Positions 40,745-49,647 of a stretch of DNA of 59,707 nucleotides are shown here, piece by piece; position 1 is the stretch's first letter, and every line of letters starts with the position of its first letter. The stretch lies in the NCBI GenBank assembly GCA_017406985.1, contig JAFQXL010000004.1:1-59707 (forward strand), in the 5' to 3' direction. This DNA is from Candidatus Saccharimonadota bacterium. GTDB lineage: Bacteria > Patescibacteriota > Saccharimonadia > Saccharimonadales > Saccharimonadaceae. The notes below the pieces were generated by a model that saw only the letters and a list, made by a program, of their open reading frames with translations, was not told the origin of the DNA and made no database searches. Both the position numbers and the translations under genes were made by a program.

Positions 40745-42334
40745 CTATTTCACTCCTTGGTTTTCGGACGTGCGGAGATGACGGACGACATCTTCGAAGC
40801 TGGCGCCGAGTTTTGTCTCCGGATTTAGGCAATTATTTGGATCGAAAAGTTTCTTAATCTTATCATAGAGCGCATGCTCGCGAGTTGTTAACTCTGGAGT
40901 CGAGACGAGGCCTTTAACACGTCCTTCGCTTCCGCCGCCAGTAAACGAACCGCCACATTCTTTAACGATTTTTCCGAAATAGCGAAGGAACTGCATCGCT
41001 TGTTTACGACCGGCGAGGTCGGAGAGGTCGAAATTCGGGCGGACGGTATAAATCGAGGTCGCGAACGAGCCGAAAATCGGTAATTCTTGTCCTAAAACTT
41101 GTTCGACGACTCTAATTTTCTCAACGAACTTAACGAGACCGTCGCGGTTCATATAGAAATCGTCAACAAGGCTCGGGCGTTCGACTTTATTTTCGTCGTT
41201 TAAGAAACAGTCGACAAGTGTATAAATATCTTTAAAATCGTCAGAGTTTATATTATTCTCGACAGTAATCGAGGCGGCGTTAGCGCCGATTCCGAGGCTC
41301 TGGCGAAGCTTTTTCGACGAGCCGAAGAAGCCATCGTTAAAGCCGGCGAGGACATAATATCCCGTGTCGATTAAAGGTTCGAGGAGACCAAGGTTTTTTC
41401 CGTGGCTTGCGGCGATTTTAAAAATCCGCGTATCGAAAACTTCTAGCATCGCCGGAGAGAGGCTAGCGATTTTCTTCATATAATCGGTCGCTTTATCGAG
41501 CGTCGGAAAAGCGGCGAGGATATGTTTTGTCGAGCGAGGAATCGGCTCGACGCGGAGAATAACCTCGGTAATAATTCCGAGCGTCCCTTCGGCGCCGAAG
41601 AAGAGCGGAAGCAGGTCGAACGTCCCCTGTTCGTCCTTTTTAACCTGAGAAATCATATTATAGCCGGCGCGCGAGCTAGCGGAAGTCTTTAGATTTTCGA
41701 TAACGTCTTTATTCTCGATAATTAGGTTATTTAAATCTTGATAAATCTTTCCCTCGAGCTCCGGTTTTTTCTCGGCGAGTTTTAGGCCGTTTTTTGTAAA
41801 ACTAATAGTCTGAATTAAGCTACCGTTAGAGAGGACGACTTCGAGACGGTCGACAAAATAGAAAATCGAGCCATATTTTTTCGCATAAGGATCGGTCGGG
41901 AAAGTCGAAATAAGACCGCCGATAGTCTGTTTTTCGTCGGCGCGAACCGGAAGATTTAAGTTATAAGCCGCAAGAACGGCGTTTAATTTTTCGAGAGTTA
42001 CGCCGGCTTGGACGCGGACAAGACGGCCGTGTTCGTCGACTTCTTCGATTTTATTTAACTTTTCGGTCGAAATAACCATTCCTTCGCCGAGACAAGCGCC
42101 AGTTTTACTGTTTCCGGCGCCACGGACAGTAATCGGAAGATTATAGCCCTTCGTAGCGAGGTCGGAACTAAACTTAACTAAAAACTGAATATCGTCAGTA
42201 TCGGCAGGGAGAGCGACGAGACGCGGAGTAACTTCGATAACACTTTTATCGCGAGAATAAGCGTTTAAGATAGAAGGGCGATCAAAAACCTGACCGTTTA
42301 TATGTTGATTCAGATATTTTGTTATTTTATTCAA
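40745..42334 (-). CDS. FAD-linked oxidase (GlcD/D-lactate dehydrogenase-like)
   Basis: A 529-residue flavoprotein. The N-terminal FAD_binding_4 domain (about 35-215) has TVRGAGNSKTGACLGEG and the ADEKQTIGGLISTFPTDPY loop that binds the cofactor. The C-terminal FAD-oxidase domain ends LFDPNNCLNPETKLG, the usual hallmark. Relatives oxidise D-lactate, glycolate or D-2-hydroxy acids and pass electrons to quinone or cytochrome; the substrate here is not clear. The start is a TTG with GAGGGTGG upstream. No partner iron-sulfur subunit is adjacent. Confidence 0.82.
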   Translation of the reverse strand: MNKITKYLNQHINGQVFDRPSILNAYSRDKSVIEVTPRLVALPADTDDIQFLVKFSSDLATKGYNLPITVRGAGNSKTGACLGEGMVISTEKLNKIEEVDEHGRLVRVQAGVTLEKLNAVLAAYNLNLPVRADEKQTIGGLISTFPTDPYAKKYGSIFYFVDRLEVVLSNGSLIQTISFTKNGLKLAEKKPELEGKIYQDLNNLIIENKDVIENLKTSASSRAGYNMISQVKKDEQGTFDLLPLFFGAEGTLGIITEVILRVEPIPRSTKHILAAFPTLDKATDYMKKIASLSPAMLEVFDTRIFKIAASHGKNLGLLEPLIDTGYYVLAGFNDGFFGSSKKLRQSLGIGANAASITVENNINSDDFKDIYTLVDCFLNDENKVERPSLVDDFYMNRDGLVKFVEKIRVVEQVLGQELPIFGSFATSIYTVRPNFDLSDLAGRKQAMQFLRYFGKIVKECGGSFTGGGSEGRVKGLVSTPELTTREHALYDKIKKLFDPNNCLNPETKLGASFEDVVRHLRTSENQGVK

Positions 42335-42393
42335 AATCCACCCTCTTTTATCTATTTTATTTTATCATAACCGTTTTCTGAAAACAAGATATT

Positions 42394-43641
42394 TTAAAGC
42401 TCTTTTTTACCGCCAAGATAAGGCCTTAGAGCTTCTGGAACGGTTAATTTTCCGTCTTCTCTCGCATAATTTTCAAGAACAGCGACCATTGTACGCGCCA
42501 TAGAGATAGCGGTTCCGTTTAAAGTATGGACAAACTCGAGCGAGCCGTCTTTTCTTCTAACGCGACAGTTAACCGAGCGAGCCTGAAAATCAGTACAGTT
42601 AGAACAACTAGTTAACTCTTGATATTTCTGATTTACTGGAGACCAATATTCAAGGTCATATTTCTTCGCTGCCGGAGCGCCGAGGTCGCCGGAAGCGATA
42701 TTGATAATATGATAAGGGATTTTTAGCTCTTGCCAGATTTCCTCTTCGACTTGTAAGATTTTTTCGTGAATCTCTTTAGACTGTTCCGGAAGACAGAAAC
42801 AATACATCTCGAGCTTATTAAACTGATGGACACGGAAGAGACCGCGAGTATATTTTCCATAAGTTCCCGCCTCTTTTCTAAAGCAAGCAGAATAGCCAGC
42901 GTAAAACTTCGGGAGGTCGGCTTCGTCGATAATCTCGTCCATGTGATAGCCGGTTAGAGGCATTTCCGCCGTCGCAATCATCGCGAGGTCTTCATTTTCG
43001 ATATAATATTCGTCGGACTGGTCAGAAGTTCTCGGGTTAAAGCCGCAGCCCTCGAGGACACGGCTCGAAACCATATCTGGAACAGTCATAAAGGTAAAAC
43101 CGTGTTCAGTTACTTTCTTTAAGCCGAACTGAAGCAAGGCGTTTTCAAGAAGCGCGAGACCGTCTTTTAGATAATAAAACTTAGAGCCGGCAACCTTCGC
43201 GCCACGTTCAAAGTCAACCCAATCGCGCGAAGTCGCGAAGTCGAGATGGTCGACACCTTTTTCTTTTGGCTCGCCCCATTTTTTAATTTCGACGGAGTTT
43301 TCTTCCGGACCGAGCGGGACGTCTTCAAAGATAATATTCGGGACAGATTTTAAATCTAGCTTTAACTTATTCTCGATTTCTTCGAGCCTTTTCTCCTCAA
43401 GGCTGAGCTTTTCTTTAATCTCTTTACCTTTTTTAATTAGCTCGTCAGACGGCTTTCCACCTTTCATTTTTGAGGCGGTTTCGTTTCGCTCTTTTCTTAA
43501 AACTTCAACGTCTTTTAAAATCTCTTTTCGCTCGTCGTCGAGTTTTAAAAGAGCTTTTATATCGACATTTTTATAGCCCTTTTCTTTTGCGGAATGTTCG
43601 ACGAGTTTTTCATTTTCTCTAATAAAGTTTATATCAAGCAT
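42394..43641 (-). CDS. serS: Seryl-tRNA synthetase
   Basis: A 415-residue class II enzyme. The N-terminal coiled-coil arm (about 30-105, KDVEVLRKERNETASKMKGG) grips the long arm of tRNA-Ser. Motif 2 is FRKEAGTYGKYTRGLFRVHQF and motif 3 lies in LNGTAISMARTMVAVLENY. Full length for the family. It overlaps lysS upstream by eight bases in a lysS-serS pair, with proS before them. Confidence 0.95.
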   Translation of the reverse strand: MLDINFIRENEKLVEHSAKEKGYKNVDIKALLKLDDERKEILKDVEVLRKERNETASKMKGGKPSDELIKKGKEIKEKLSLEEKRLEEIENKLKLDLKSVPNIIFEDVPLGPEENSVEIKKWGEPKEKGVDHLDFATSRDWVDFERGAKVAGSKFYYLKDGLALLENALLQFGLKKVTEHGFTFMTVPDMVSSRVLEGCGFNPRTSDQSDEYYIENEDLAMIATAEMPLTGYHMDEIIDEADLPKFYAGYSACFRKEAGTYGKYTRGLFRVHQFNKLEMYCFCLPEQSKEIHEKILQVEEEIWQELKIPYHIINIASGDLGAPAAKKYDLEYWSPVNQKYQELTSCSNCTDFQARSVNCRVRRKDGSLEFVHTLNGTAISMARTMVAVLENYAREDGKLTVPEALRPYLGGKKEL

Positions 43642-45124
43642 TTTCTTCTCCTTCTTCTTTTTCGTTTTCTTCGCTCTTTCGCTTCATTAACGGGAACGGA
43701 ACCGCTTCGCGTCCAGTTACTCCTTCGAGGAGCCAGAAGTTTCGTTCACTGTTTCCCCAGCCACAAGCCGGAGGCATTCCATATTCAAGCATCTCAACGA
43801 AATCTTTATCGAGCATCTGCGCCTCGTCGTCGCCAGCGTCGCGGAGGGCTTGTTGTTCTTCGAAACGTGAAAGCTGATCTAGTGGATCGTTTAGCTCGGA
43901 ATAGCCGTTTCCCATCTCCGTTCCGGCGATAATAGGGTGGAACCTTTGGGTAACTTCAGGATGTTCTGGATCGACTTTAGCGAGCGGACTTAGAGAAGTC
44001 GGCTCGTGGATTAGCCAGTATGGGCCGGCAGAGTTTTTACGAATTAATTTCCAGACATTATCAATCATTCTTGCGGTCGAAACTTCGCCCGAAAGTTCGA
44101 CGTTATTTTCTTTTAGAATCTTCTGAAGCTGTTCTTTGTCCGGATTAAAGACGTCGACGTTATATTTTTCTTTCAAGAGGTCGGCATAGTTAAGGCGTGG
44201 CCATTTTTGATCTAAATCAATATCGAAACCGTTAACCTTAAACTGAAGCGTTCCCCAAGTCTCTTTTGCGACATATTTAATCATTTCTTCATAGAGTTTC
44301 ATGCCGTCTTCATAATTTTCATAAGCGGCGTAACTCTCGAAAGCGATATGCTCCGGAAGATGTTCATCGTCGACACCCTCGTTTCGAAATCTCGGGCCAA
44401 TATCATAGACTTTCTCAAAGCCTGCGCCGAGCAATCGCTTTAAAGGCAGCTCATGTGAAATTCTAAGATACATATCTTCGTTATAAGCGTTAATATGAGT
44501 TGTAAACGGAGTTGCGTCAGCACCACCGGTTGTATGTTCTAGAACAGGGGTATTTATTTCGATAAAACCGTGCGCGTTCATAAAGTCGCGCGTCGCCTGC
44601 CAGAACTTCGAGCGGCGAACCATACGTTCGCGAACCTCGGGATTAACCTGCATATCGACATAACGGCGGCGATAGCGCTCCTCTTTGTTCGTAAAACCGT
44701 CACGCCCAGGAAGCGGACGTAAGGTCTTTGTCAGAACGCGGACTTCGTTCGAGAAAATCGAGATTTCGCCAGTCTGACTTTTTCCGATTTTTCCAGTCGC
44801 TTCGATAAAATCGCCCGTGTCGAGAAGTTTAACTTGTTTCGCGCCGAGATAGCCCTTTTTCGGTTCTCCCTCGGCTTTCATAAAGATTTGAATCTCGCCG
44901 AAATAATCGCGGATTTTTATAAAGACGAGTTTTCCGAACGAGCGAATCGCGGTAATTCGCCCGGCTAAAGTCACCTCTTTTTCGTTAAAATCGTCGAAGT
45001 TTTTTAAGACGTCGCCGATTTTCTCGGAGCGGTTCGACTTTGCCGGATAAGGATCGATTCCGAGTGCTTTAATCTCTTCAAGTTTTCTTAATCTTTCGTT
45101 TCGATAATCTTCTAAAGTTGCCAT
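43634..45124 (-). CDS. lysS: Lysyl-tRNA synthetase (class II)
   Basis: A 496-residue class II enzyme with the N-terminal OB fold that reads the tRNA-Lys anticodon (VTLAGRITAIRSFGKLVF, about 50-67). Motif 2 is FRNEGVDDEHLPEHIAFESY, and the C-terminal motif 3 lies in the EYGMPPACGWG region. It begins one base inside the proS stop (TAATG), and the three synthetases form one operon. Confidence 0.95.
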   Translation of the reverse strand: MATLEDYRNERLRKLEEIKALGIDPYPAKSNRSEKIGDVLKNFDDFNEKEVTLAGRITAIRSFGKLVFIKIRDYFGEIQIFMKAEGEPKKGYLGAKQVKLLDTGDFIEATGKIGKSQTGEISIFSNEVRVLTKTLRPLPGRDGFTNKEERYRRRYVDMQVNPEVRERMVRRSKFWQATRDFMNAHGFIEINTPVLEHTTGGADATPFTTHINAYNEDMYLRISHELPLKRLLGAGFEKVYDIGPRFRNEGVDDEHLPEHIAFESYAAYENYEDGMKLYEEMIKYVAKETWGTLQFKVNGFDIDLDQKWPRLNYADLLKEKYNVDVFNPDKEQLQKILKENNVELSGEVSTARMIDNVWKLIRKNSAGPYWLIHEPTSLSPLAKVDPEHPEVTQRFHPIIAGTEMGNGYSELNDPLDQLSRFEEQQALRDAGDDEAQMLDKDFVEMLEYGMPPACGWGNSERNFWLLEGVTGREAVPFPLMKRKSEENEKEEGEENA

Positions 45125-46389
45125 TATCTACCTGCTCTTTCTAGGATTACTTCTTGTTCCTCGGTTAGCTCAAGCGGACAGAAAGTCGTTTTTCCGTCGT
45201 CGCGACGAGTCATTTCATAACCGCCTTTTTCAATTGTTTTATCGGAGACGACGATACGATAGGGGATTCCCATTAAGTCCGCGTCGTTAAACTTTTGTCC
45301 GACGCTAATATCGCGGTCGTCTAAAATCGCGATATCTTGTCCGCTCATCTGTAAATCTTCATACATCATTTCGGCTAATTTTTCGCCTTTTTTACCGATT
45401 CCGATAATATACATGTGATATGGGGCGATTTCCATCGGCCAAACGAGACCTTTTTCGTCGGCATATTTTTCAACGATTACGCCCATAACGCGCGAGACAC
45501 CGATTCCATAACAGCCCATGAAGACTGTCTGTCTTTTTCCGTCTTTATCGTTATATTCGAGGTCGAGCGGCTCGGAAAACTTATATTTTAAGGTAAAGAT
45601 ATTTCCGACTTCGGCGGCGGTCGTCTCTTTTAAGTTTTTTCGTTTAACTTTTAAGTCAGCTAAGACTTCGTCGTTTAAGACTTCTTCGTTTAAGACGACG
45701 GATTTATCTTTATTATAATAAACCTTATCTTCTCCGACCGGAAGGAAAGTCTGGAACTCGTGAGAATATTTCGAAAAGACTCCGCCCGAAGCGAAACACT
45801 TATAAGTATCGTCGCCGATTCCGAGGCGGTCATAAATCCGATAATAAGCCTCAGTAACGTCTTCATAGAACTTATTATGTTCTTCTTCGCTAGTCGTAAA
45901 GGAATATAAATCTTTCATTAAAAATTCGCGAGTTCGAAGGATTCCGGATTTTGCGCGAAGCTCGTTTCGAAACTTCGTCTGAAACTGATAAGCATAGACC
46001 GGTAAATCTTTATAAGAGCTAATAAACTTTTTCATCATGTTCGTTATCGGCTCTTCGTGAGTCGGGGCGAGACCAAGCTGTCCGCCGGAGCTTAAATCGG
46101 TTTTAAACCAAATATCCATTTTATCGCTATTCCAGCGACCGGATTTTTCCCAAGGCTCCGGATTCTGAAGCGCGGTCATCTGTATCTCTTCACAGCCAAT
46201 CGCGTCTAGCTCTTCGCGGATAATATCTTCGATTTTTCGAAGAACGCGCAACCCGAGAGGAAGATAAGAATAAACTCCCGCCATTTCTTTATTTATATAT
46301 CCGGCTTTAATTAAAAGTTCGGCATTTCTCGCCGTTTCTTCTTTTCCGACTTCGCGGAAAGTTTTAACAAAAGATTTACTTAGTCTCAT
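45124..46389 (-). CDS. proS: Prolyl-tRNA synthetase, compact form
   Basis: A 421-residue class II enzyme. Motif 1 is in YSYLPLGLRVLRKIEDIIREE, motif 2 in QFQTKFRNELRAKSGILRTREF, and motif 3 in GCYGIGVSRVMGVIVEKY. It matches bacterial ProRS in the core but lacks the ~180-residue INS editing domain that normally lies between motifs 2 and 3 and removes mischarged Ala. ATG 46389 is used; a TTG four codons earlier is also possible. A TATAAT box lies ~40 bases upstream. Confidence 0.93.
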   Translation of the reverse strand: MRLSKSFVKTFREVGKEETARNAELLIKAGYINKEMAGVYSYLPLGLRVLRKIEDIIREELDAIGCEEIQMTALQNPEPWEKSGRWNSDKMDIWFKTDLSSGGQLGLAPTHEEPITNMMKKFISSYKDLPVYAYQFQTKFRNELRAKSGILRTREFLMKDLYSFTTSEEEHNKFYEDVTEAYYRIYDRLGIGDDTYKCFASGGVFSKYSHEFQTFLPVGEDKVYYNKDKSVVLNEEVLNDEVLADLKVKRKNLKETTAAEVGNIFTLKYKFSEPLDLEYNDKDGKRQTVFMGCYGIGVSRVMGVIVEKYADEKGLVWPMEIAPYHMYIIGIGKKGEKLAEMMYEDLQMSGQDIAILDDRDISVGQKFNDADLMGIPYRIVVSDKTIEKGGYEMTRRDDGKTTFCPLELTEEQEVILERAGR

Positions 46390-46439
46390 TTTTTCTCGCA
46401 ATTTATAATTTTTTCTTCACTTTATTATATCATAAAGTA

Positions 46440-46468
46440 TTGACATTTTTAAGTGTATAGAGTATTTT
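46440..46468 (+). promoter_or_regulatory. Promoter of greA (leaderless)
   Basis: TTGACA (46440-46445), 17-base spacer, TATTTT (46463-46468), ending seven bases before the ATG. Confidence 0.6.
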
Positions 46469-46475
46469 TAATATT

Positions 46476-46922
46476 ATGAAAAAAACTGTTAGTTTAACCA
46501 AAGATGGGAAAGCTGAATTAGAGAAGGAACTCGAAGAGCTCGTTGCTCAGCGTCCCGCGATTGCTGAGAGAATAGCCACAGCTCGTGCGTTTGGTGACCT
46601 TTCCGAAAACGAGGAATATTCTTCCGCGCGCTCGGAACAAAAACAGGTTGAGAATCGAATTTTAGAGATTGAGGATATTCTTAAGTCAGCGAAAGTTATT
46701 AGAAATGCATCGCACGATAAAGTTGCGATGGGCGCGACCGTTACGGTTTCGATTTCGGGTAAGAAAAATACTTATTCTGTTGTCGGAGCGGTCGAGGCGG
46801 ATCCATTAAATGGGCGAATTTCGGATGTCTCGCCGATTGGGAAAGCGCTGATGGGAAAGAAGGTGGGCGATTCCTTCGAGCTTCCGAACGGGAATAAAGG
46901 TAAAATTACTAATATTGAATAG
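46476..46922 (+). CDS. greA: Transcription elongation factor GreA
   Basis: A 148-residue factor that helps stalled RNA polymerase cleave backtracked RNA. The N-terminal coiled coil (about 10-75) carries the acidic tip in ARAFGDLSENEEYSSAR, whose Asp and Glu coordinate the catalytic Mg2+. The C-terminal FKBP-like domain ends GDSFELPNGNKGKITNIE. The length is slightly below the 158 of E. coli. It is divergent from proS and is followed at once by repeat B. Confidence 0.95.
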   Translation: MKKTVSLTKDGKAELEKELEELVAQRPAIAERIATARAFGDLSENEEYSSARSEQKQVENRILEIEDILKSAKVIRNASHDKVAMGATVTVSISGKKNTYSVVGAVEADPLNGRISDVSPIGKALMGKKVGDSFELPNGNKGKITNIE

Positions 46923-46926
46923 TTCG

Positions 46927-47062
46927 TAGCGGGGTCCTGTCACCGCCATAAAGTTCCCCGCCGTGCTCAGACGCAAAATATCCGAGCCTACTGTACTAAC
47001 GTACACACGGCTCGGATTTGCTTACCTGCGCGCGGCGGGGTCCCCAAGGCGGTGCCACCCCT
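46927..47062. repeat. Nested palindromic repeat, copy B
   Basis: 136 bases, same orientation and nearly the same sequence as copy A at 22497-22631. In this copy the middle arms CCCCGCCG / CGGCGGGG pair perfectly. It lies between the convergent ends of greA (5 bases away) and frr (14 bases away). Confidence 0.85.
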
Positions 47063-47076
47063 CGCTCTTTCTTGAA

Positions 47077-47619
47077 TTAGATCTTAAGGATTTCGGCTTC
47101 TTTTTCTTTAAAGAGGCTATCAATTTTATCATTAAATTCTTTTGTCATGTCGTCGATTTCTTTTTCGCCACGTTTTTTAACATCCTCCGGAAGCTCGGCG
47201 GTTTTTAGCTCTTTTCTTGCGTCTTCACGGACATTTCTAATTCCGACTTTCGCATCTTCAACTTTTCCGCTCGCGGTTTTAACAATTTCGCGGCGGCGTT
47301 CCTCCGTTAGAGGAGGAACCGGAACGCGGATAACGCGACCGTCGTCCGCCGGATTAAGACCGAGAGTCTGGTCGGCGCGAATCGCGGAAGAGATATTTGC
47401 GATAGTCGAAGGGTCGAACGGCGTAACGAGAAGCATTGTTGCGTCGGAAATCGTAACGTTTGCGACCTGATTTAGTGGCATATATTGGCCGTAGGCCTCG
47501 ACTTTTACGCCGGCGAGCATATCGGGATGCGCGCGGCCGGTTCGGACTTTCGCCATTTCGCCATTAAAGCGCTCGATAACGCTTTCCATAGATTTTCGAT
47601 ATTCTTTAGAATCAAACAT
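47077..47619 (-). CDS. frr: Ribosome recycling factor
   Basis: A 180-residue factor that splits post-termination ribosomes together with EF-G. It has the family features RTGRAHPDMLAGVKVEAYG (about 27-45), the central ISDATMLLVTPFDPS and the C-terminal helix EDVKKRGEKEIDDMTKEF. An AGGAG binding site and TATAAT box lie upstream. pyrH, often next to it, is not present. Confidence 0.96.
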   Translation of the reverse strand: MFDSKEYRKSMESVIERFNGEMAKVRTGRAHPDMLAGVKVEAYGQYMPLNQVANVTISDATMLLVTPFDPSTIANISSAIRADQTLGLNPADDGRVIRVPVPPLTEERRREIVKTASGKVEDAKVGIRNVREDARKELKTAELPEDVKKRGEKEIDDMTKEFNDKIDSLFKEKEAEILKI

Positions 47620-47641
47620 ATAAACTCCTTTATTACTCTTA

Positions 47642-48364
47642 TTATACTATAAATAATAGATAAAATGCGATACCGTTTTTTAACATGTGAGTTAAAATCC
47701 CAGCGTAGATTGTTCCGGTTAATTCGCGCTCAAGACACATAATAACGCTCATAATCCCAACAGTAACCCCGACGTTAAGCTGTCCGTGAATAAAACCGAA
47801 GAGAGCGGAAACGAGGAAAACAGCAAGCGGAACGGAAATATGTTTTTTAAGTTTTCCGTAGAGCCAACCGCGAAACATAATTTCTTCGGCAATCGGCGCG
47901 ATAACGACGAGCGAGAGAAAAGCGACGACGCGATCAAAGCCGATAATCTGAGTTGAATAGCCAATTTCTTGAGTCTGTTCGGCGTCAAACCAAGGGAAAT
48001 TCGATAAAATCGTAACGACGACACCGGCGACGATAAAAGTCGCGATAATCCCGAGAACCGAAATCCCCATGTCAGTAAAAGTCGGAAGACCAGTTAGTCC
48101 TAATTCCTCGCGGTTAGTCTTAAAGTTTTTACTGACGATTTTTGGGAGGAAGATAATTAGTGCGGCGGCGACGATATAGACGAGCGTACTATAAATAGTA
48201 GTCCAGAGCGGAGTTTCGAGCGTTCTTTCGCCGAGAATCCAGTAGAGCGGGATTCCGACGAGAAATTGCGCCGCGATAAAGGTGGCAAAAACGAAGACAA
48301 GCGCGCCGACGATAAGCAAGATTTTTTTAAACAAGTCTTTTTGTCTATTTTTTTTCTCGGGCAT
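47642..48364 (-). CDS. CPBP-family intramembrane protease
   Basis: A 240-residue membrane protein with about seven to eight membrane segments. It carries the CAAX/Abi protease motifs EEIMFRGWLYG (two Glu and an Arg), FGFIHGQLN (His) and a later region rich in small residues (GILTHMLKNG). Related proteins process prenylated proteins or give self-immunity to bacteriocins; the role here is unknown. It directly follows the RseP-type protease gene (8 bases), forming a pair of membrane proteases. Confidence 0.85.
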   Translation of the reverse strand: MPEKKNRQKDLFKKILLIVGALVFVFATFIAAQFLVGIPLYWILGERTLETPLWTTIYSTLVYIVAAALIIFLPKIVSKNFKTNREELGLTGLPTFTDMGISVLGIIATFIVAGVVVTILSNFPWFDAEQTQEIGYSTQIIGFDRVVAFLSLVVIAPIAEEIMFRGWLYGKLKKHISVPLAVFLVSALFGFIHGQLNVGVTVGIMSVIMCLERELTGTIYAGILTHMLKNGIAFYLLFIV

Positions 48365-48371
48365 AATTTTC

Positions 48372-49619
48372 CTAGCTAATAATTTTTATAACATCTAAGA
48401 CGGTAATTAAACCGGCGAGAATAAGTAGAAACGCGAACGCGCGGCTAACGATTTTATTTTCAGTTTCGGGAGTTAGTGGGCGTTTTAAAGCGCGGAAGAG
48501 CGCAATAAGGAACCATCTACCGCCGTCTAGCGCCGGAATCGGCAAGACGTTCATACAAGCGAGAGAAATCGAGATAATCGCCATTAGGTAAAGCGTATTT
48601 GCGACGCCGGTCTGCGCAATTGCCGGAAAGAGGACGCCGACAATCCCGACCGGACCGGAAACGGAATCTCCGGCGGCTTCGATTTTAACACTCCCCTCTT
48701 TTCGGACGTTTTCGTCCGAGCTAAACTGGCTCGTAATTCCGGAGAAAACATCGCCGATTAACTTACCGATTCCGCGATAAGTTTCGCCGGTTAACTGAAC
48801 AGTATTAACGGCGCCGACGAGCGGAGCCGACCAAGTCGAGCGATAAAGCGTTTGTCCGCTCTGCCCCATAGAGATTCCGAGGAGATATTCGGCGTCGGAA
48901 TTATTTAAAGTTACGGACGCTTCGCCGTCTTTCGTCGTATATTTAACGGTTTTTCCGGCGTGTTCATTATTAAAGTCGGTCAGGGTATAGACAGACTCGA
49001 TTTCGGTCGTTTCATTAGTCTCGAGGTCGGTCGCGCTTAAAATCGTGTCGTTTTCTTTAAGACCGGCTTTCTCGGCAGGAGAATCTTCGACGACTTTTTT
49101 AATGGTTACTTCAGTTTTATTAACAAGAGTGGAATCGTTTTCGAGGTGCCACTGGTTATCGAATAAAACCGGCATACCGGTCCAAGCGAGAACGGTAAAA
49201 ATCACAAAAGCGAGGAGCCAGTTCATCATAACTCCGGCGAAGAGAATCTTCGTTTTACTCCAGAGGCTCGCGGCGCCAAAAGTTCCCTTTCTCGTATCGA
49301 TATTCGTTTCGCCGTCCATCTGACAGAAGCCGCCAATCGGGAGGAAGTTTAAACTAAAGATTAAAGAATCCTGCGGCTTCGGGGAAAGCTCGCCGTTTTT
49401 TTCTTCATACCACTCGGACTTCGGCAACTTTTTCCAGTGCCACTTACCGTTTTTATCTTTAACGTGAACCCAAGCTTTAAAACGTGGCGGGAAGCCGATT
49501 CCGAATTCAAGAACGCGGACGCCGTTTCGTTTCGCGACAATAAAATGTCCAAATTCGTGAATCGTCACGACGGTCATTAAAACTAGAATCCCAACTAATA
49601 TTCCGAAAATAATATCCAT
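48372..49619 (-). CDS. rseP: RseP/RIP-type zinc metalloprotease (M50)
   Basis: A 415-residue site-2-type protease. The zinc motif is VTIHEFGHFIVAK near the N-terminus, and the third ligand region is MNVLPIPALDGGRW near the C-terminus. One PDZ domain (about 185-260) lies between the membrane segments. Such proteases cut anti-sigma factors or signal peptide remnants within the membrane. A TGC-TATAAT box ends seven bases before the ATG, so the transcript is probably leaderless. Confidence 0.93.
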   Translation of the reverse strand: MDIIFGILVGILVLMTVVTIHEFGHFIVAKRNGVRVLEFGIGFPPRFKAWVHVKDKNGKWHWKKLPKSEWYEEKNGELSPKPQDSLIFSLNFLPIGGFCQMDGETNIDTRKGTFGAASLWSKTKILFAGVMMNWLLAFVIFTVLAWTGMPVLFDNQWHLENDSTLVNKTEVTIKKVVEDSPAEKAGLKENDTILSATDLETNETTEIESVYTLTDFNNEHAGKTVKYTTKDGEASVTLNNSDAEYLLGISMGQSGQTLYRSTWSAPLVGAVNTVQLTGETYRGIGKLIGDVFSGITSQFSSDENVRKEGSVKIEAAGDSVSGPVGIVGVLFPAIAQTGVANTLYLMAIISISLACMNVLPIPALDGGRWFLIALFRALKRPLTPETENKIVSRAFAFLLILAGLITVLDVIKIIS

Positions 49620-49626
49620 AAGTATT

Positions 49627-49632
49627 ATTATA
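49627..49632 (-). promoter_or_regulatory. Extended -10 box of rseP (leaderless)
   Basis: TGC-TATAAT on the minus strand, seven bases before the ATG at 49619. Confidence 0.55.
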
Positions 49633-49647
49633 GCACAAAGAGAGCGG

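Noticed and set aside
45640-45715. Internal short repeats in proS (EEVLNDEVL-type)
   Set aside because: They are low-complexity coding sequence within the enzyme and not a separate repeat element.
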